From CAZBWE01 sp964581905 (GTDB taxonomy: Bacteria; Planctomycetota; Phycisphaerae; Sedimentisphaerales; Anaerobacaceae): a DNA stretch of 8,992 bases. A program made the position numbers and the translations under genes. The stretch is from the NCBI GenBank assembly GCA_964581905.1, contig CAZOQJ010000101.1, positions 1 to 8,992 on the forward strand. Reading direction: 5' to 3'. The notes under the pieces were generated by a model. The model was not told the DNA's origin. It was given only the letters and a program-made list of their open reading frames with translations, and made no database searches. Shown piece after piece: positions 1 to 5,086 of this stretch (the stretch's first letter is position 1; each line of letters begins with the position of its first letter).

Positions 1-1042
1 CGTAAAGACGGGTTATTACCTCGAATGGCTTAATGATGCTCTTGTTCTCAATTTCGACGGGTATTTCTTCATCTTCGGCGGGCTCGATATTTGTTAAGCT
101 GGACGCCTCAAAACCTGATACAATCTTTTTAAGACGTTTGTAGTTGTGCTTTTTGACCCAGCCCTCCAGAATAACAGTATGCTCAGTGGCTGGTGCAGTA
201 TCTTTGGCCTGCTCTCTGTTTAAGAGATTTTGATAGTGGTCGTATAGAATCTGCAGCTTGAGCAAATTTTCAGAGATTAAGGCAGCATGCTTGTAGTGTG
301 TCTGCAATTGGTCCTCGGCGTAGTGCAATTTGTCGGCATGCTGCTTTATTAAATCTGCTACCGTTCCTGTCATTGGTTCGAAGGCAACCTGTTCAAACTC
401 GGCTGAGCGGAGGAGCTTCTGGACTTCGTCAGTTTGGTCTTTCAGGCAGACTATAAGACAGGCGTGTTTATTAGCAGTAGTGCCTATTTGTTGTACAGCA
501 GCGGCAAGCTCACTTAGACCAGTGAGAGCGTATTCGTAGTGCTGGACCGGAAGCAGGCCGGCAAGGCAGTTTGTATTTTTCGAAGGTACAATCTCTTCTA
601 CCGGAGTTTTAAGAGCTTGCCAGGGTTCGAGCATCTGTAAAGTGGTATTGAGATTTTCAATTTCGGTTTTTGCCTTTTCTATTGCTGTTTCTGTCTGCTC
701 GGCCTGGTCGATAATCTTTTGGATTTGTTCGCTTTGACGAACAACCTCGTTGTATGATTGATTGTCAATGACTGTTCTTGGTGAAAAAACACTGGCAAGG
801 CCTTTTTGGGCTTGGGTGTAATTTTTAAGAGAGAGAATAGACTTTTGAAGGCGATTAAGGAGCCCTTCGATATCCTTCGGCCTTTCTGCGGCGGTAGTAA
901 GCTCAGGCATATCTTTGGTGACCATCGCCTGTTCTGCGTTTAGGAACTGGCAAATACCTTCTGCCTGCAGGGCTTCAAGTAACTCGGAGGCCTGCGAGCG
1001 ATGGCTCACAATCATAACTTTTGCCATCTGAACAATGGCCAT
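1..1042 (-). CDS. ntpI: V/A-type ATP synthase subunit I, N-terminal part (runs off left edge)
   Basis: The reading frame is open for 347 codons from an ATG at 1042 to the window edge. It encodes the start of subunit I (the a-subunit) of a V/A-type rotary ATPase, the stator protein that forms the ion half-channels and holds the peripheral stalks. The visible part is the cytoplasmic domain: it begins MAIVQMAKVMIVSHRSQ, has long helical coiled-coil stretches around residues 45-130 and 220-285, and carries an LEGWVKK segment matching the family's EGWVP-type motif. It ends at KPFEVITRLY, the conserved stretch just before the membrane domain. The membrane domain, roughly half the protein, is missing because the window stops. 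The start follows the upstream stop codon by two bases, and the ribosome site AAGGG lies inside the end of that gene, so the two are translationally linked. A second ATG six codons in is less likely because the family usually begins with such an AIVKM-like segment. Confidence 0.9.
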   Translation of the reverse strand, partial: MAIVQMAKVMIVSHRSQASELLEALQAEGICQFLNAEQAMVTKDMPELTTAAERPKDIEGLLNRLQKSILSLKNYTQAQKGLASVFSPRTVIDNQSYNEVVRQSEQIQKIIDQAEQTETAIEKAKTEIENLNTTLQMLEPWQALKTPVEEIVPSKNTNCLAGLLPVQHYEYALTGLSELAAAVQQIGTTANKHACLIVCLKDQTDEVQKLLRSAEFEQVAFEPMTGTVADLIKQHADKLHYAEDQLQTHYKHAALISENLLKLQILYDHYQNLLNREQAKDTAPATEHTVILEGWVKKHNYKRLKKIVSGFEASSLTNIEPAEDEEIPVEIENKSIIKPFEVITRLY

Positions 1043-1044
1043 AG

Positions 1045-1350
1045 TTACCCTTTTAAGTAGTCCATTACTTTTTGCACGGCAGCGTCTGTTTTACCGGCGG
1101 TCTTGTCTCGAAGCTGCTGCTGCTGTTTTTCGGCGTGGGCTTTTAGCTTTTGCACTTCGGCCTCAGCATGTGATTTAGCTTCGGCAATGGCGGCTTCAAT
1201 TTCTTTTTTCCTTTGTTGGGCGGCTTGTTCTGTGAGCTGCTGACGGTGCTTTTGACCTTTTTCAGCCGATTTGGCGGCGTCGGCTTTGGCCTGGTCGATG
1301 AGCTGCTGGGCCTGGGCCTCGGTCTGCTTGATTTTCTTGATTAATTCCAT
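1045..1350 (-). CDS. V/A-type ATPase stalk subunit H/G-like coiled-coil protein
   Basis: This 101-residue protein is almost entirely Ala/Gln/Glu/Lys and is predicted to be one long coiled coil, ending in VQKVMDYLKG. Size, composition and position directly before subunit I match the AhaH/NtpF family (subunit H or G), which pairs with subunit E to make the peripheral stalk that stops the catalytic head from spinning. The order H then I, with the remaining subunits expected further left, is the usual archaeal-type operon order. The ATG at 1350 is preceded by AGGGA at about seven bases. The sequence is low in complexity, so the assignment depends heavily on context; alone it could be any short coiled coil. 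It is probably the first gene of the operon, since a good promoter lies just upstream and the next gene in that direction is mdh. Confidence 0.82.
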   Translation of the reverse strand: MELIKKIKQTEAQAQQLIDQAKADAAKSAEKGQKHRQQLTEQAAQQRKKEIEAAIAEAKSHAEAEVQKLKAHAEKQQQQLRDKTAGKTDAAVQKVMDYLKG

Positions 1351-1391
1351 ATCAATCCCTGATATTTAAGAGCGCACTTATGAAACATTGG

Positions 1392-1420
1392 TATATATAT
1401 TATTATTCGTTAAAAATCAA
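1392..1420 (-). promoter_or_regulatory. Probable sigma-70-type promoter of the V-ATPase operon
   Basis: On the minus strand, TTGATT (1420-1415) is followed after 17 bases by TATATA (1397-1392), within a very AT-rich run. Transcription would start near 1385, giving a leader of about 35 bases before the ATG at 1350. The TATATATA run allows the -10 box to be shifted by two bases. This is inferred from consensus match and position only. Confidence 0.5.
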
Positions 1421-1463
1421 GAAATCTTTAGCGGTTTTTAATCTGTAAATCTGAATTGTTAGC

Positions 1464-1487
1464 CACGAAGACACAAAGGCGCAAAGA
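1464..1487. repeat. Three tandem 8-bp CRCRAAGR units, dispersed-repeat type
   Basis: CACGAAGA, CACAAAGG and CGCAAAGA follow one another without a gap, giving an exact 8-bp period with consensus CRCRAAGR. The copy is flanked on both sides by CTGTAAATCTGA-like and AAATCTGTGG motifs (1442-1455 and 1503-1512). It sits in the mdh/ATPase intergenic gap. From memory, CACGAAG/CACAAAGG strings of this kind recur in intergenic DNA of several environmental bacteria, but that cannot be tested here. No coding or hairpin function is evident. Confidence 0.6.
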
Positions 1488-1490
1488 AGT

Positions 1491-1510
1491 AAAAAAACAG
1501 TGAAATCTGT
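1491..1510 (-). terminator. Possible weak terminator after mdh
   Basis: On the minus strand ACAG, a six-base loop and CTGT form a 4-bp stem followed directly by a run of seven T residues, about 20 bases after the mdh stop codon. The stem is short, so this is weak as an intrinsic terminator. It overlaps the repeat-like AAATCTGTGG sequence and may simply be part of that element. Confidence 0.3.
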
Positions 1511-1530
1511 GGTTAATTAGGAAATGTAGG

Positions 1531-2463
1531 TTATAAAAGGGTGTCAACTTGCGAGGTGAGCTGTTTTAGGTGGTCGAGGGATTTTTGGAACTGGGCTAAT
1601 TCCGAATCGTTCAAGTCAAGCTCAACGATTTTCTCGATGCCGTTTTTGCCGAGAACGGCGGGGACGCCAACAAAAAATCCGCCGGCGTTATATTCGCTAT
1701 CACAATAAGCACAGCAGCAAATAAGCTCATTCGTATTTTTCAGAATTGCCTCAGCCATTTTGGCCACCCCGGCGGCGGGGGCGTAATATGCGCTATAGCC
1801 GAGCAGATTTACGAGCTCGATGCCGCCTTTGCGGGTCCTTTCAATTAGCTCAGCGATTTTAGCTTCGTCAAGCAGCTTTGTTATTGGTTTTTCGCTAACG
1901 GTAGTGAAGCGTGGCAAAGGTACCATATCATCACCATGGCCGCCCATTAAGATGCACTTTATATCCTTTGCACTTACACTAAGCTCTGTTGCGAGAAAGT
2001 AGCTGAATCTGGCAGAGTCCAAAGCGCCGGCCATTCCCATAACCCTGTTTTTGGCAAAGCCGGTAATTTTGGCGGCGGTGTAAACCATTGCATCGAGCGG
2101 GTTGCAAACGACAATGACAATACTGTCGGGAGAGTATCTTGCGATTTTTTGGCTGACATCTTTGACGATTTGAACATTCTTTGCAAGCAGGTCATCGCGG
2201 CTCATACCCGGCTTACGCGGCAGGCCGCTTGTTACGATGACGAGATTGCTGTCTGCGGTCTTTTGCCAGTCGGTAGTGCCGATGATGTTGGAATCGAAGA
2301 GCTGCAAGGGAGCAGATTCAGTGATGTCAAGGGCCTTTCCCTCTGCCAGGCCCTTGACGATATCGATTAAAACGATATCGCCGAACTGTCTTGTGGCGGC
2401 GATGTGTGCGGTTGTTGCGCCGACGTTGCCGGCTCCGACTATAGTAATTTTGCTCTTTGCCAT
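1531..2463 (-). CDS. mdh: NAD-dependent malate dehydrogenase
   Basis: This 310-residue protein is full length for the LDH-like malate dehydrogenases, which interconvert malate and oxaloacetate in the cytoplasm. The NAD-binding loop is GAGNVG (residues 10-15), with Asp34 at the end of the second strand indicating NAD rather than NADP. The substrate loop PRKPGMSR (82-89) has Arg83 at the position that distinguishes malate from lactate dehydrogenases, plus Arg89. NPLD follows at 121-124, the Asp149/Arg152 pair lies in ALDSARF, and the catalytic His176 is in GGHGDDMVPLPR. The ATG at 2463 has AAAGGA about eight bases upstream. The C-terminal half has an unusual CCCAYC cluster (Cys239, 240, 241 and 244) where relatives usually have LPCAAYL-like residues. 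The gene appears monocistronic, with its own promoter and a possible weak terminator. Base composition is like its neighbours. Confidence 0.96.
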   Translation of the reverse strand: MAKSKITIVGAGNVGATTAHIAATRQFGDIVLIDIVKGLAEGKALDITESAPLQLFDSNIIGTTDWQKTADSNLVIVTSGLPRKPGMSRDDLLAKNVQIVKDVSQKIARYSPDSIVIVVCNPLDAMVYTAAKITGFAKNRVMGMAGALDSARFSYFLATELSVSAKDIKCILMGGHGDDMVPLPRFTTVSEKPITKLLDEAKIAELIERTRKGGIELVNLLGYSAYYAPAAGVAKMAEAILKNTNELICCCAYCDSEYNAGGFFVGVPAVLGKNGIEKIVELDLNDSELAQFQKSLDHLKQLTSQVDTLL

Positions 2464-2479
2464 CTAATTATCCTTTGTG

Positions 2480-2495
2480 ATGGTTCGCAAACCAT
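2480..2495. promoter_or_regulatory. Palindrome in the mdh leader, possible operator or leader hairpin
   Basis: ATGGTT and AACCAT are perfect inverted arms around a four-base CGCA centre. The element lies between the predicted mdh transcription start (about 2503) and its ribosome site. It could be a repressor site or an mRNA hairpin. No regulator is recognisable nearby. Confidence 0.4.
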
Positions 2496-2509
2496 AGAAC
2501 AAAGGCATA

Positions 2510-2538
2510 ATTATACTCAAAGAACAAGACAATGCTAA
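2510..2538 (-). promoter_or_regulatory. Probable mdh promoter
   Basis: On the minus strand there is a perfect TATAAT (2515-2510), preceded at 17 bases by TTAGCA (2538-2533), which matches four of six -35 positions. Transcription would begin near 2503, leaving a leader of about 40 bases. The -35 box abuts the T-run of the upstream terminator, so the two units are packed without spare sequence. Confidence 0.6.
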
Positions 2539-2539
2539 T

Positions 2540-2576
2540 AAAAAAGGCGTAGGCCTGATAAATCAGAACCCACGCC
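2540..2576 (-). terminator. Strong intrinsic terminator (hairpin plus T6)
   Basis: On the minus strand GGCGT pairs with ACGCC, extended by a G-U pair and GG/CC. After a small bulge, CTGA and TCAG close a four-base loop. Six T residues follow the outer stem at once (2545-2540). The pairing includes a G-U wobble on the minus strand that would be an A-C mismatch on the plus strand, so the hairpin favours minus-strand RNA. No conventional gene lies upstream on that strand, so the terminator points to a short unannotated transcript. A dispersed hairpin repeat is an alternative. Confidence 0.65.
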
Positions 2577-2584
2577 CCATCCAA

Positions 2585-2686
2585 CTAAAAAGATTTCAGC
2601 CGTTCAAAAAGTAACAGCCGATTTGCAAAATCCGTTTTTATATTGAAAAGCTTAATTGAGACAAACAACAGCTTTCTCACACTCAT
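2585..2686 (-). CDS. Possible 33-residue small protein inside the small transcription unit
   Basis: An ATG at 2686 opens a 33-codon frame beginning MSVRKLLFVSIKLF and ending in TAG at 2585, just before the terminator hairpin. The N-terminus is basic then hydrophobic, but the rest (TDFANRLLLFERLKSF) is amphipathic and basic rather than a clear membrane helix. There is no good Shine-Dalgarno sequence, and the ATG would lie only about seven bases from the predicted transcription start, so translation would be nearly leaderless. No family is recognised. The frame may be fortuitous within a structured RNA. Confidence 0.25.
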   Translation of the reverse strand: MSVRKLLFVSIKLFNIKTDFANRLLLFERLKSF

Positions 2687-2699
2687 TCTTGAAAAATGT

Positions 2700-2728
2700 A
2701 GTTTATCTAATCAGATGAAAAATGTCAA
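2700..2728 (-). promoter_or_regulatory. Promoter of the candidate small RNA unit
   Basis: On the minus strand a perfect TTGACA (2728-2723) is followed after exactly 17 bases by TAAACT (2705-2700), four of six matches to the -10 consensus. The start would be near 2693. It points into sequence with no conventional gene for about 230 bp, ahead of the mdh ATG at 2463, with a strong terminator between. Confidence 0.55.
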
Positions 2729-2789
2729 GGAAATTACGGCAATTTTATTTTTCATTCCACAAGTTACTCTATTATTGGGTTTTATCGAT

Positions 2790-2795
2790 TATAAT
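2790..2795 (+). promoter_or_regulatory. Possible -10 box for the hydrolase gene
   Basis: A perfect TATAAT lies 35 bases before the preferred ATG at 2831, which would give a leader of about 29 bases. No convincing -35 box is visible at 16-18 bases upstream, so the promoter may be weak or need an activator. Confidence 0.35.
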
Positions 2796-2830
2796 TATTA
2801 TATCTCGTGAAGCGAAGCGTAAGAGGCTAT

Positions 2831-3571
2831 ATGATATACAATATGACCATTACCATTATTTACGACAATAATCCTTATAAGCAAGGTCTGAAGACAAACT
2901 GGGGATTTTCGTGCCTTGTGACCGGTATCGAAAAAAGCATACTCTTCGATACCGGCCCGGATGGGTCTTTAATTAGTAATATGGAAAAATTGGCAATAGA
3001 GCCGAAAACAATAGAAATAGTTGTTCTCTCTCATATTCACAGCGACCATACCGGTGGATTAAACAGTTTTCTTCAGAAGAATTCTAATGTTACGGTGTAT
3101 CTACCGGAATCATTTCCACAGAAGTTCAAAGATAATGTGGAAGGCCATGGAGCAAAGATAGTGGATGTCGAACAACCATTGAAGATTTGTGAAGATGTTT
3201 ATTCTACCGGCCAGGTTAGAGGATGGATAAAAGAGCAGTCTTTAATAATCCGAACAAGTAAGGGCCTGGTAATAATAACCGGCTGTGCGCATCCGGGTAT
3301 TGTGAAAATTGTAGATACAGCAAAGAGTATAATGAAGGATGATATTCTTTTGCCTGCACCGCAGGTGGTAATGGGCGGATTCCATCTGGAATGGATGACA
3401 AAAGGTAAAATTGAAAAAATAATTTCAACTTTTAAGCAAATGGGCGTGCAAAATGTGGGTCCCAGTCATTGCACCGGCGAAAAGGCGAGGGCCTTATTCG
3501 AAAAGCATTTCGGCGGTAATTACATAAACGTCGGCGCGGGAAAAGTAATAACTATTGAAGACTTAACGTGA
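2831..3571 (+). CDS. Metallo-beta-lactamase-fold hydrolase, COG1237 / dihydropterin-RFAP synthase-like
   Basis: This 246-residue cytoplasmic protein has the binuclear metal site HIHSDH (residues 68-73). Further ligands are likely His154 in TGCAHPGIV and His185 in GGFHLEW, and a C-terminal PSHCTGEKA (211-219) supplies another His-Cys pair. LSHIHSDHTGG, GC-H-GI, GGFHL and HCTG in this order mark the COG1237 family. Its characterised archaeal member makes a methanopterin precursor, but most bacterial members have no proven substrate, so I call the fold and not the reaction. The ATG at 2831 has AAGAGG four bases upstream. An in-frame GTG at 2807 has no ribosome site, and the ATG at 2843 (MTITIIYDNN) matches where relatives usually begin, so the true start is 2831 or 2843. 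The zinc-ribbon gene follows after 22 bp on the same strand. Confidence 0.85.
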   Translation: MIYNMTITIIYDNNPYKQGLKTNWGFSCLVTGIEKSILFDTGPDGSLISNMEKLAIEPKTIEIVVLSHIHSDHTGGLNSFLQKNSNVTVYLPESFPQKFKDNVEGHGAKIVDVEQPLKICEDVYSTGQVRGWIKEQSLIIRTSKGLVIITGCAHPGIVKIVDTAKSIMKDDILLPAPQVVMGGFHLEWMTKGKIEKIISTFKQMGVQNVGPSHCTGEKARALFEKHFGGNYINVGAGKVITIEDLT

Positions 3572-3593
3572 ATTTTGTATAATTGATTCCGGT

Positions 3594-4070
3594 ATGAGCG
3601 AGAAAGAACGTGATAATTTACCTGCAAAGGAGTGCAAGCAGATTGATAAATCTGATAATGACTTTATTCCTGATGATGCGTGGCCGCTTTGTCCGAACTG
3701 CTTAACTGCCTGCCACCCGTTGCAGTATTATTGTCACAATTGTCACTCTAGCCAGGCTATCAATCCACTTACGCCATATATGGGATATGTAAATATTTGG
3801 TTTAACTATGGCATTTTTTTTACAATGTGGCGGAAAGTCTGGTACGACAAAAGAACGTCCATAATTGGCAGGTTGTTTTATCTGTTTATGATTGCGATGT
3901 TTGTACCTGTATTTTTAATAGTCGGTCTGCCATTGTTTTTAATTTTTCAAGCCCTTCATAGCAAATTGCGGAAGATAACGATGATAGTTCTTTGCATGGT
4001 CGCAATGGGGCTCTTGATACTATTTATGTATTTTCAATCTCGTGGGATTCTTGTTCCCAAATTTCCTTAG
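3594..4070 (+). CDS. Zinc-ribbon membrane protein of unknown function
   Basis: No family is recognised for this 158-residue protein. An acidic and polar N-terminus (1-30) leads into a zinc-ribbon-like knuckle pair, CPNC (33-36) and CHNC (47-50), with an extra Cys40 and His41 between. Residues 61-85 are aromatic and Tyr/Trp-rich (PYMGYVNIWFNYG and on). Two hydrophobic stretches, about 92-119 and 128-147, look like membrane helices, leaving a short tail. A ribbon followed by two helices suggests a small membrane-anchored protein with a cytosolic metal-binding domain; this is inference. The ATG at 3594 has no good Shine-Dalgarno. A TATAAT at 3578-3583 lies so close that a nearly leaderless transcript is possible, or the gene is read through from the hydrolase gene 22 bp upstream. 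No clear terminator follows. Confidence 0.72.
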   Translation: MSEKERDNLPAKECKQIDKSDNDFIPDDAWPLCPNCLTACHPLQYYCHNCHSSQAINPLTPYMGYVNIWFNYGIFFTMWRKVWYDKRTSIIGRLFYLFMIAMFVPVFLIVGLPLFLIFQALHSKLRKITMIVLCMVAMGLLILFMYFQSRGILVPKFP

Positions 4071-4129
4071 CAGTTGGGCATGACTCTATTTTTCAGCGGC
4101 AAAAACCTCAACATTCTAAAATCGTTTGT

Positions 4130-4158
4130 TTGACAAGATATGATAAATCTTAGATAAT
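4130..4158 (+). promoter_or_regulatory. Near-consensus promoter of the FHA-GAF gene
   Basis: A perfect TTGACA (4130-4135) and GATAAT (4153-4158, five of six) are separated by the optimal 17 bases. The predicted start near 4165 gives a leader of about 35 bases to the ATG at 4200. Within the spacer, AAGAT and ATCTT (4135-4139 and 4147-4151) are inverted arms around seven bases, a possible operator placed so that a bound protein would block polymerase. The rest of the 4071-4199 gap shows nothing clear. Confidence 0.7.
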
Positions 4159-4199
4159 AGGTATAAAGCACAACAGGCAGTATTCAGGGTAGGGAAGCT

Positions 4200-5060
4200 A
4201 TGCGTTTGGTGGTAAAACAAGACGGCCGAAAAGTTAGTGAGCTCCGGTTCACTGCAGGCCCTGTTTATATCGGCAGAGGTGCGGACAGCCAGGTTTTTCT
4301 GCCTGACAGAGCGGTATCAAGGCAGCATGCTGTAATTTTTACAACGCAGGATGGTAAATGGATAGTCGAGGACCTCGATTCAGCGAACAAGACGTATCTA
4401 AACGATAAGCAAATCCGCAAGGTTGAAATTAAAACAGGGGACGTTCTGAAAATCGCAAATTTTACCATGGAAATTGACCTCAAAGACAGTGCCAAAGCAG
4501 ACATGGACATCCATATGGAAGATACGCTTATCACCACTGTTCGCCAGCCGCAGATTATAGTAAGAAAAGCGGATGTCGAACACGCCCCCGATATTAAACT
4601 GCCGGCTCGAAGGGCAAACGATTTTTTACAGGCCACCGAGGCAATTTGCAAAGCCAACAACCCTGAAGAGCTGCTCAATGTTATATTGAATACTACATTA
4701 AATCAGTTTGCAGCATTCCATAGCTGGTGCGCTTTAAGGGACGAGACGGAAGGGGCATTGACCTATCATGCCGGCAGAAGAAGTGACGGCAAAGAAGTTG
4801 AGCTGAGGCAGATAAAGCTTGGTGAAAGAATTACTCAGGCGGTTGAAAAAGGTCAGTTTTTACTTTTTCCGCAAGTTACTACTCAAACAAACCAGGACGA
4901 AATTCGCTCTGCGATGATAGCACCTATCATCGATGCCACGGGCTGTTTTGGTGTAGTGTATGTCGATAATGCTATGAACCAGCAGTGCTATAGTCTTAGT
5001 GATTTGGACTACCTGATGCTGGTTGCAATCCATACGGCGGCTATACTGGAAAACTTCTGA
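4200..5060 (+). CDS. FHA domain - GAF domain signalling protein
   Basis: This 286-residue soluble protein has an FHA domain at about residues 1-95, a phosphothreonine-peptide reader. Its signature residues are Gly25-Arg26 (YIGRG), Ser40-Arg41 with His43 (VSRQH), and Asn63 and Asn68 in the LDSANKTYLND stretch. A linker (95-138) precedes a GAF-type domain (about 140-286) with SAMIAPI (237-243), GVVYVDN (251-257) and a closing helix LDYLMLVAIHTAAILENF. No kinase, phosphatase, cyclase or DNA-binding domain is attached, so it probably acts as an adaptor linking Ser/Thr phosphorylation to a ligand or protein sensed by the GAF domain. The start is supported by AGGGA five bases upstream and a near-consensus promoter. 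It stands alone: the gene upstream on the same strand is 129 bp away, and the next gene converges on it with a 26-bp gap. Confidence 0.88.
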   Translation: MRLVVKQDGRKVSELRFTAGPVYIGRGADSQVFLPDRAVSRQHAVIFTTQDGKWIVEDLDSANKTYLNDKQIRKVEIKTGDVLKIANFTMEIDLKDSAKADMDIHMEDTLITTVRQPQIIVRKADVEHAPDIKLPARRANDFLQATEAICKANNPEELLNVILNTTLNQFAAFHSWCALRDETEGALTYHAGRRSDGKEVELRQIKLGERITQAVEKGQFLLFPQVTTQTNQDEIRSAMIAPIIDATGCFGVVYVDNAMNQQCYSLSDLDYLMLVAIHTAAILENF

Positions 5061-5086
5061 GTTGCGGTGGTTTTTATTTGAGTATT

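Larger units (their letters stand above)
2540..2693 (-). ncRNA. Candidate structured small RNA (about 150 nt)
   Basis: The region lies between a TTGACA promoter and a hairpin-T6 terminator on the same strand. Inside are three further predicted hairpins on the minus strand: AAAGCT/AGCTTT (2675-2670 with 2652-2647, 17-nt loop), GATTT/AAATC (2632-2628 with 2624-2620, 3-nt loop) and GCTGTT/AACGGC (2618-2613 with 2604-2599, 8-nt loop). The last contains a G-U pair that would be a C-A mismatch in plus-strand RNA, again favouring the minus strand. I do not recognise a known RNA family; length is near that of 6S RNA but I see no clear large central bubble. The unit also contains a 33-codon ORF, so it may instead be a small mRNA. 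Boundaries are inferred from promoter and terminator. Confidence 0.42.

Noticed and set aside
330..539. 69-codon plus-strand open frame
   Set aside because: It is the complement of the V-ATPase subunit I reading frame, which is open through the whole left end and has family motifs.
1464..1487. CRISPR-like array
   Set aside because: The units are only 8 bp and directly adjacent with no spacers, and no cas gene is nearby.
2149..2467. Overlapping plus-strand frames opposite mdh
   Set aside because: They mirror the malate dehydrogenase N-terminal half; the catalytic and NAD-binding motifs are all in the minus frame.
2540..2693. 6S RNA (ssrS)
   Set aside because: Length is compatible, but the fold seen is a series of local hairpins rather than one long rod with a central bubble, so I leave it as an unassigned candidate.
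2807..2830. GTG start giving a longer hydrolase
   Set aside because: There is no ribosome site upstream of the GTG, and family members begin near MTITIIYDNN; AAGAGG before the ATG at 2831 is a better signal.
4265..4678. 137-codon minus-strand open frame
   Set aside because: It lies wholly opposite the well-supported FHA-GAF gene, is rich in Ser and Leu as antisense frames often are, has no recognisable motif, and the plus-strand protein has clear domain signatures over the same bases.
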